This document shows positions 25,622-30,315 of a stretch of DNA of 30,315 nt, piece after piece. The DNA is taken from the NCBI GenBank assembly GCA_016875255.1, contig VGRU01000017.1:1-30315 (forward strand), given 5' to 3'. Below the pieces are notes generated by a model. It ran no database searches and was not told the origin of the DNA. It saw nothing but the letters and a program-made list of their open reading frames with translations. This DNA comes from Deltaproteobacteria bacterium. GTDB lineage: Bacteria; Desulfobacterota; BSN033; UBA1163. Positions within the stretch are counted from its first letter, which is position 1. The number at the start of each line of letters is the position of its first letter. Both the position numbers and the translations under genes were made by a program.

Positions 25622-27415
25622 TTATCGATCGTCCATGGTCGATCGGAGCACTTCTTCGATCGTGGTCAATCCTTCTCGAATCTTAATGATCCCGCTCTGC
25701 CGGAGGGTCTTCATCCCTAACCGCATGGCTTCTTTCTTAACTTCCGAAGTCGATGCACGGGAAAGGATAAGCTCCTTGATCTCTTCTTTGATCGCCATCA
25801 CCTCATAGAGTCCAACCCGGCCTTTATAACCCGTATTATTACAGATCGAACATCCTTTCCCTTTATAAACCGGGAAAGATTTTACCTCATCCGGCGAAAC
25901 CCCCAGATCGATCAGGAGCTGAGGGTGAACCTTGATGGGTTCCCGGCATTCCATGCAAATTTTTCGAATCAACCTCTGTGCCAGGATGAGGATGACCGCA
26001 GAGGAAATCAAAAAGGGCTCAATGCCCATATCGATCAAACGAGTCACGGTTCCAGGAGCATCATTGGTATGAACCGTGCTCAGGACGAGGTGTCCGGTGA
26101 GAGCGGCCTGAACCGCAATCTGGGCGGTTTCAAAGTCACGGACCTCGCCCACCATGATGATGTCCGGATCCTGTCGGAGGAACGCCCGGAGCGAAGAGGC
26201 GAACGTAAGCCCGATCTCCTCATGCATCTGGACCTGGTTGATCCCCATAAAATTGTATTCCACGGGATCTTCGGCAGTGGTGATATTCTCCGTCTCTTTA
26301 TTCAATTCGGATAGAGCCGAATAGAGGGTCGTCGTCTTTCCACTCCCCGTGGGCCCGGTGACGAGAATCATCCCCACAGGTTTTCGGAGGGCATTCTTGA
26401 AATCCTCAAGGGATGATTCTTCGAACCCTAATTTGACCATGTCCAGTTGTAAAGACGATTTATCGAGGAGGCGAAGAACCACCTTTTCTCCGAAGAGGAC
26501 AGGAACGGTGGAAACCCGGAAGTCCATCTCACGGCCTTTGCCGAGGCGCAATTTGATTCTCCCATCCTGGGGAAGGCGCCTTTCAGCGATGTCGAGCTTG
26601 GACATGATTTTTAGACGGGAGACAATGGCATTTTTGATCTGGGTGGGGAGCGTCATCTCCCGTCTCATGACGCCATCGACACGGTATCTGACCCGGAAAC
26701 TCTTCTCGTAAGGCTCAAAATGGACGTCACTGGCTCCCAATTTGATCGCCTTGATCAGGACCCCGTTGACGATTTTGATGATCGGACCTCCGATCTCATC
26801 TGTTTCATCCGCGGTCTGGTTTTCAACAACCTCAATATTATCGACCGCTCCATGGACCAGCTTGTCAAACTCATCGACATCGACCAAACTGGTGTCGATG
26901 AGGTCGAAATCAGAATCCGAGGATTTATCTTCTTCAAGGGAGTAATCGAGGGCCTGGAAAGACGTCGTTCCCAGGCCAGCCACACTTCCCCCACCGCCGT
27001 AATATTTCTTTATGGCATCGACGATCTCCGTCTCGGAAGCCACTACTGGCTCAACATTAAAACCGGTCATAAACTTGATCTCATCGATGACGACAATGTT
27101 GCTTGGATCAGCCATCGCCAGTGTCAATTTGGGACCTACGCGATTAATGGGTATGATAAAGTATTTTTTTGAGATACTCGGGGGGATCAATTTAGTGACA
27201 TTGGGGTTGATTTCGATTTTCGAGATTTTTACAGAGGGAACCCGGTACTGGGCGCTCAAGAAGGAAAGAAGCTCATCCTCTTTAATATAGCCCAACTTCA
27301 CCAGATTGGACTCTAAACGCCCCCCCTTCAATTTTTGCTCATCCTGCGCCTTTTTTAGTTGCTCAGGTGTAATAAAATTTCTTTTAATGAGCAGTTCGCC
27401 TAATCTTTCTGACAA
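25622..27415 (-). CDS. pilB: Type IV pilus extension ATPase PilB
   Basis: 597 residues. The N-terminal MshEN/GspE-type domain (about 1-150; GELLIKRNFITPEQLKKA) is followed by a linker and the N2 domain with ASDVHFEPYEKSFRVRYRVDG. The ATPase has Walker A GPTGSGKTT (about residue 354), Asp box, Walker B IIMVGEVRD and His box. The four-cysteine zinc site CMEC ... CSIC (about 486-489 and 521-524) is typical of PilB/GspE and absent from PilT. PilB drives pilin polymerisation. The start is TTG, because in-frame ATG candidates run into a stop; GAGGGGG lies upstream. It is the first gene of the leftward pil block, behind the repeated upstream module. Confidence 0.97.
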   Translation of the reverse strand: MSERLGELLIKRNFITPEQLKKAQDEQKLKGGRLESNLVKLGYIKEDELLSFLSAQYRVPSVKISKIEINPNVTKLIPPSISKKYFIIPINRVGPKLTLAMADPSNIVVIDEIKFMTGFNVEPVVASETEIVDAIKKYYGGGGSVAGLGTTSFQALDYSLEEDKSSDSDFDLIDTSLVDVDEFDKLVHGAVDNIEVVENQTADETDEIGGPIIKIVNGVLIKAIKLGASDVHFEPYEKSFRVRYRVDGVMRREMTLPTQIKNAIVSRLKIMSKLDIAERRLPQDGRIKLRLGKGREMDFRVSTVPVLFGEKVVLRLLDKSSLQLDMVKLGFEESSLEDFKNALRKPVGMILVTGPTGSGKTTTLYSALSELNKETENITTAEDPVEYNFMGINQVQMHEEIGLTFASSLRAFLRQDPDIIMVGEVRDFETAQIAVQAALTGHLVLSTVHTNDAPGTVTRLIDMGIEPFLISSAVILILAQRLIRKICMECREPIKVHPQLLIDLGVSPDEVKSFPVYKGKGCSICNNTGYKGRVGLYEVMAIKEEIKELILSRASTSEVKKEAMRLGMKTLRQSGIIKIREGLTTIEEVLRSTMDDR

Positions 27416-27465
27416 CTCCTACCCCCTCATAATAACCTACAACCATTTGGCCCCTTAGAAATAAA

Positions 27466-27526
27466 ATTGTGCGCAAATTGGCAACAAAGTTATTTTAGAT
27501 CGAGCGGATTTTAAATCCGAAGCACG
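27466..27526 (-). promoter_or_regulatory. Upstream module of pilB, near-copy of the one before pilC
   Basis: 61 bases matching 24226-24287. On the minus strand it lies about 50 bases before the pilB TTG. It contains TTGT-tgc-CAA-T-TTG-cgc-ACAA (27467-27487) and TTGCCA, a possible -35 box. Its far end (27513-27526) runs into the composite repeat at 27513-27690, so part of the similarity could come from a shared repeat rather than from regulation. Confidence 0.5.
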
Positions 27527-27690
27527 AAATCCGAAATTCGAAACAATCTCAAATGACCAAATTTCAAATGTTCCAAACAAAAATAATTTAGGACATTTGA
27601 AATTTGAGAATTCGGATTTGTCCTTCGACAAGCTCAGGATGGTGAGCAAAGTCGAACCATTTCGGATTTCGATATTCGGATTTCGAATTT
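27513..27690. repeat. Second copy of the composite palindromic repeat
   Basis: It shares with 13231-13476 the outer CGAAATCCGAAGCACGAAAT-type arms, the inner AT-rich palindrome (about 27550-27610, CAAATTTCAAATGTTCC against GGACATTTGAAATTTG), and the 37-base REP-like core (27633-27669). It lacks the CCAGAGGC hairpin module. The remaining gap to 27797 holds one small hairpin (27715-27729, TCTGGC-TTG-GCCAGA) and nothing else recognisable. Confidence 0.7.
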
Positions 27691-27797
27691 TTTCAACTCT
27701 AAAGCCTATTTGGTTCTGGCTTGGCCAGACTAGGAATATGAAATACAATGAACCGAATACAATTCGAATCTAAAGAAAGCAAGATGGGTGCCAAAAA

Positions 27798-27826
27798 TTG
27801 ACATTTTTTTAATCCATTGATATAAT
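27798..27826 (+). promoter_or_regulatory. Perfect sigma-70 consensus promoter pointing into the kinase 3' end
   Basis: TTGACA (27798-27803), exactly 17 bases, TATAAT (27821-27826), with a T-rich spacer. It is on the plus strand, whereas the next annotated gene (27915-29384) is on the minus strand, so transcription from here would be antisense to the end of that gene or make a short RNA or peptide. It is the strongest promoter match in the window. Confidence 0.7.
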
Positions 27827-27836
27827 TAGACTAATT
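27824..27836. promoter_or_regulatory. Dyad over the -10 and start region, possible operator
   Basis: AATTAG-A-CTAATT is a perfect 6+6 inverted repeat that overlaps the TATAAT box and the expected transcription start. This is the classical position of a repressor site. The regulator is unknown, and AT-rich sequence makes chance dyads fairly common. Confidence 0.4.
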
Positions 27837-27886
27837 TAATTCTCTATTTTTTAATCTTTGATGAAGCGATATACAAAGGAGTTCCA

Positions 27887-27940
27887 TTGGTTAATAATTA
27901 TCCAGATTCTATCTTCAGGGAGAATAGAGGGGTAATCTGA
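27887..27940 (+). CDS. Possible 17-residue peptide downstream of the consensus promoter
   Basis: AAAGGAG (27875-27881), a 5-base spacer, then TTG and 16 further codons to TGA: MVNNYPDSIFRENRGVI. It lies about 55 bases after the predicted transcription start and overlaps the 3' end of the kinase gene antisense. An overlapping 24-codon frame from ATG 27861 has no ribosome site. The evidence is only promoter plus ribosome site, and the transcript might be non-coding. Confidence 0.25.
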   Translation: MVNNYPDSIFRENRGVI

Positions 27941-29384
27941 CAATGAAGGCGCTTCCTTTCCCAGGTTCGCTCTCAACGGTGATTTCCCCTTGATGAGCCT
28001 CGACAATCCACTTGCAGATGCTGAGCCCGAGACCGCTGCCTCCCTGTTCTCTTGAACGGGCCTTGTCCACTCTAAAAAATCGATTAAAAATCTTCTCTTG
28101 ATCCTCTTTGGCAATTCCTATGCCCGTATCTGCAATGATGATTTTAACAAACGCTGCAGGTTTTTTTTCTTTTGGCATGAGCGGGTTTACGGAACCATTC
28201 ATTTCTTTTTTCAGAGTGATCAGGATGCTTCCCCCCGCTTCAGTATATTTTATTCCGTTTTCAATCAAGTTGATAAAAAGTTCTCTCATACGGAGAGTAT
28301 CTCCGAGAATATGGAGCTCCTCCTCGTGTTCCGCTTCGTGATTCGAAATATGGATCCGGATGTTCTTGGGCTGAGCCAGAATCTTCATCTGCTCGGTCAA
28401 CCCACTGATGAACGGGGTCAAATGAATATCTTCTCTATTCAATCGGATCTCACCGATATCCGCTCTTGAGAGAAGCAGGAGATCTTCCACGATCTTCGAC
28501 ATTCGATCGATCTCTTCAAGATTGCTCTCCAGAATCTGTTCATATTCGTGAAGCTGTCTTTTTTTCCGCAGGGCCACCTCCACTTCTCCCTTGAGGATGG
28601 TCAGGGGAGTTTTTAATTCATGAGAAGCGTCCGTGGTAAATTGTTTAATCTGGCGGAAAGACTGATCCAGTCGGGAGATCATCTCATTGAAAGTATCGAT
28701 CAACCTTGATATCTCATCCTTCACTTTGAGGGTCTGGATTCTCTGGTTCAAATTTTGCGAGGTGATCATTCGAGCTGTCTGGGTGACCCGATCGACCGGT
28801 TTTAATGCTTTATGGGCAAGGAATTGTCCTCCCAGGCTGGCGATCAGGAGAATCGATGGAACAGTGACAAGGAGAATGATCAACAGGGTGTTGAGGGCAT
28901 CCTCCACATCTTCGAGGGAGGAGGCGACCTGAATCATTTTAGTTACGTGGTTTTGTTCTTTCACGGGGTAGGTAATGATACGCAACGGGGTGTTTCTAAG
29001 GGAGCGATTGGTTTCATAAGTGATCAAACCCTTTGATGCATTCCTGAGAGCATTCAGGCTGATCGGAAGCTGGGCGCTTTTTAAGTTTTCGGACCTTCGC
29101 CCGATCCTTCCCGATTCGTCGAGAACCTGGATGAATTTCCCGATCGGTTTTAAATTCATCGAAGTCTCAAGGGTCTGATCGATGCTCCCGAAATCGAATT
29201 TCGATAATGGCGAAGTTGATTCTGAAGCAATCAGTTCGGCAAGAGACCTCAATTTGTGATCCACGTCACGATAGAGGCTTCGAGAGAGGGTGAGGTATAA
29301 AAAACTGCTGAAGGAGATCAATAGAATTCCCAGGATGAGAACATACCATAGGGTGAGTTTAAAACGGAGGCTCCTAAAGTCCAT
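27915..29384 (-). CDS. Two-component sensor histidine kinase, CusS-like heavy-metal/envelope sensor type
   Basis: 489 residues. Two membrane helices (about 12-33 and 165-188) enclose a periplasmic sensor domain of about 130 residues. HAMP follows (about 189-240; LKPVDRVTQTARMI), then HisKA with His255 in DASHELKTPLTILKGE, and HATPase with the N box LFINLIENGIKYTEAGG, DTGIGI and GGSGLGLSI. This is the layout of the CusS/heavy-metal-sensor subfamily; the actual signal is not evident and no metal-efflux genes are in view. GGGA lies 5 bases before the ATG. It follows its response-regulator gene by 44 bases in the same direction, so the two form an operon. Confidence 0.92.
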   Translation of the reverse strand: MDFRSLRFKLTLWYVLILGILLISFSSFLYLTLSRSLYRDVDHKLRSLAELIASESTSPLSKFDFGSIDQTLETSMNLKPIGKFIQVLDESGRIGRRSENLKSAQLPISLNALRNASKGLITYETNRSLRNTPLRIITYPVKEQNHVTKMIQVASSLEDVEDALNTLLIILLVTVPSILLIASLGGQFLAHKALKPVDRVTQTARMITSQNLNQRIQTLKVKDEISRLIDTFNEMISRLDQSFRQIKQFTTDASHELKTPLTILKGEVEVALRKKRQLHEYEQILESNLEEIDRMSKIVEDLLLLSRADIGEIRLNREDIHLTPFISGLTEQMKILAQPKNIRIHISNHEAEHEEELHILGDTLRMRELFINLIENGIKYTEAGGSILITLKKEMNGSVNPLMPKEKKPAAFVKIIIADTGIGIAKEDQEKIFNRFFRVDKARSREQGGSGLGLSICKWIVEAHQGEITVESEPGKGSAFIVRLPLYSP

Positions 29385-29428
29385 TAAATTCCCTTTTTAA
29401 AATTTTCCTGGCCTGCACCATGCTCGGT

Positions 29429-30106
29429 TCAGGGCTTGCTTGGAGAGAGGATATATCCAACCCCCCGGATGGTATGAATCAATTTAGGTTCGAACCCCTT
29501 ATCGATCTTCTTCCTGAGGTAGTTGACATAGACATCGATGACATTGGTCATGGAATCGAAGTGATAATCCCAGACATGCTCGGAAATCATCGTCCGTGTC
29601 AGCACCTTGTTCGGATTCCTCATAAAATATTCCAAAAGCCCATATTCCTTGCTGGTGAGCTCGATCTCTGTCTCTCCTCTTATGACCCTGTGGGTCACCG
29701 GAGATAGGGTTAAATCAGCCAACTTTAGAACAGGCTCCGCATCCGCCCTTTCCCTGCGCAAAAGAGCGCGAACCCTGGCCAAAAATACTTGAAATTCGAA
29801 AGGTTTGGTTAAATAGTCATCGCATCCCGAGTCCAAACCTTTCACAATATCCTCGGCCGTGTCTTTTGCCGTGACCACCAGAATGGGAACCTTATTCTTA
29901 TTGATCCGGATTTTCCTCAAAACCTCCAGGCCGGATATTTTGGGGATCATTAAATCGAGCACAATCAAGTCGTAATCGTTGACTTCAGACATATAGAGGC
30001 CTGACTCTCCATCGAAAGCCGTATCAACAGCATAGTGTTCTTCTTCGAGTCCTTTTTTAATAAAATTGGCTACTTTGACCTCGTCTTCTATGACAAGAAT
30101 TCTCAT
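29429..30106 (-). CDS. OmpR/PhoB-family response regulator
   Basis: 225 residues from ATG 30106, and 230 if a GTG at 30121 is used; the ATG gives the canonical MRILVIEDE start and is preferred. The receiver domain (1-115) has the acidic pair EDE (8-9), phosphoacceptor Asp51 in LIVLDLMIP, the conserved Thr/Ser in VVTAKD, and Lys in YLTKPF. The winged-helix DNA-binding domain (about 125-222) has VELTSKEYGLLEYFMRNP-like motifs, the recognition-helix region NVIDVYVNYLRKKID, and ends with IRGVGYIL. It is the first gene of the pair with the kinase downstream, behind a TTGCAA-N16-TATAAT promoter. Targets unknown; subfamily resembles CusR/MprA. Confidence 0.95.
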   Translation of the reverse strand: MRILVIEDEVKVANFIKKGLEEEHYAVDTAFDGESGLYMSEVNDYDLIVLDLMIPKISGLEVLRKIRINKNKVPILVVTAKDTAEDIVKGLDSGCDDYLTKPFEFQVFLARVRALLRRERADAEPVLKLADLTLSPVTHRVIRGETEIELTSKEYGLLEYFMRNPNKVLTRTMISEHVWDYHFDSMTNVIDVYVNYLRKKIDKGFEPKLIHTIRGVGYILSPSKP

Positions 30107-30145
30107 AAGCAATTTCCACACGGTTCAGGATGTAATCTTTATAAC

Positions 30146-30173
30146 ATTATAAATTTAATATAAAAAATTGCAA
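30146..30173 (-). promoter_or_regulatory. Promoter of the response regulator-kinase operon
   Basis: On the minus strand, TTGCAA (30168-30173) is followed by 16 bases and TATAAT (30146-30151), about 40 bases before the ATG. The -10 is perfect and the -35 is 4 of 6. TTATAA-TG-TTATAA overlaps the -10 and could be an autoregulatory site. Confidence 0.55.
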
Positions 30174-30217
30174 TATCAATTCTTTTTCGAGCTATTTGCG
30201 ATGTTGCACGTTTTCAG

Positions 30218-30315
30218 AAAAAAAGGGGGTGTCGGTTGGCGTACCCAACCTGAAATTTTAGCCAGAAGACCATTCGCCGGGGTTACAAATACAGTAGACC
30301 CCAGTTGCCTCCCTT
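30218..30315 (-). other. Structured non-coding stretch at the window edge
   Basis: On the minus strand a stem GGGGT...ACCCC (about 30277-30302) precedes a perfect hairpin GGTTGG-GTACG-CCAACC (30234-30250), then nine bases and a run of seven T residues (30218-30224). This could be the end of an RNA element or a terminator of something transcribed from beyond the window. No tRNA or riboswitch family was recognised, and no ORF is convincing. Confidence 0.3.

Noticed and set aside
27861..27935. 24-codon frame from ATG 27861
   Set aside because: No ribosome site before the ATG; the overlapping TTG frame at 27887 has a better one, and both may be non-coding.
30107..30121. GTG start five codons upstream of the response regulator ATG
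   Set aside because: The ATG at 30106 gives the canonical receiver-domain N-terminus MRILVIEDE.
30218..30315. tRNA or c-di-GMP (GEMM) riboswitch at the window end
   Set aside because: No T-loop or acceptor pairing for a tRNA, and the conserved GEMM core is not visible; the region is truncated.

Overview
The window is a stretch of ordinary bacterial chromosome, densely packed with housekeeping genes plus type IV pilus and two-component genes. No rRNA, tRNA, CRISPR array, phage gene or intact transposase was seen. Gene content and order suggest a Gram-negative, deltaproteobacterial (Desulfobacterota-like) or related lineage: pilB-pilT-pilC-pilS-pilR run together, PilR is an NtrC-type partner of sigma-54, MutL carries the endonuclease motif, and the intergenic regions hold REP/MITE-like palindromes. 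The assignment is an inference from gene content. Several genes use TTG starts, and one (hflX) appears to start at ATC.

Layout. 1-487: 3' part of a TrmJ-type RNA methyltransferase (+). 549-3442: a leftward block with a stomatin-like slipin, its partner NfeD protease (translationally coupled, own promoter) and an MBL-fold hydrolase. 3512-6431: rtcA and hflX (+), behind a promoter that overlaps the end of a TA-flanked MITE. 6432-6947: a gap rich in hairpins, with a likely guaB promoter and a 227-bp MITE bounded by a 5-bp target duplication. 6948-13219: guaB, a TPR/zinc-ribbon membrane protein, a DUF4388 protein with a pseudopilin-like tail, and guaA (+). 13231-13476: a composite repeat. 13486-19733: dnaE, accA and mutL (+). 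19740-27415: pilR, pilS, pilC, pilT and pilB (all -). 27416-27914: repeats and a consensus promoter on the + strand. 27915-30106: an OmpR-type regulator and its sensor kinase (-).

How the genes fit together. guaB and guaA convert IMP to XMP to GMP; the two membrane proteins between them are not purine enzymes and may belong to envelope or pilus function. PilB, PilT and PilC are the extension ATPase, retraction ATPase and platform of the pilus, and PilS/PilR probably control pilin expression. pilA and the pilMNOPQ alignment and secretin genes are not in this window. A 61-62 bp sequence is shared upstream of pilB and pilC.

The most unusual points are the ATC start of hflX, two MITE insertions that sit on the promoter or start region of rtcA and guaB, a perfect TTGACA-N17-TATAAT promoter with an overlapping dyad that points into the 3' end of the kinase gene, the repeated pil upstream module, and the DUF4388-pseudopilin fusion.
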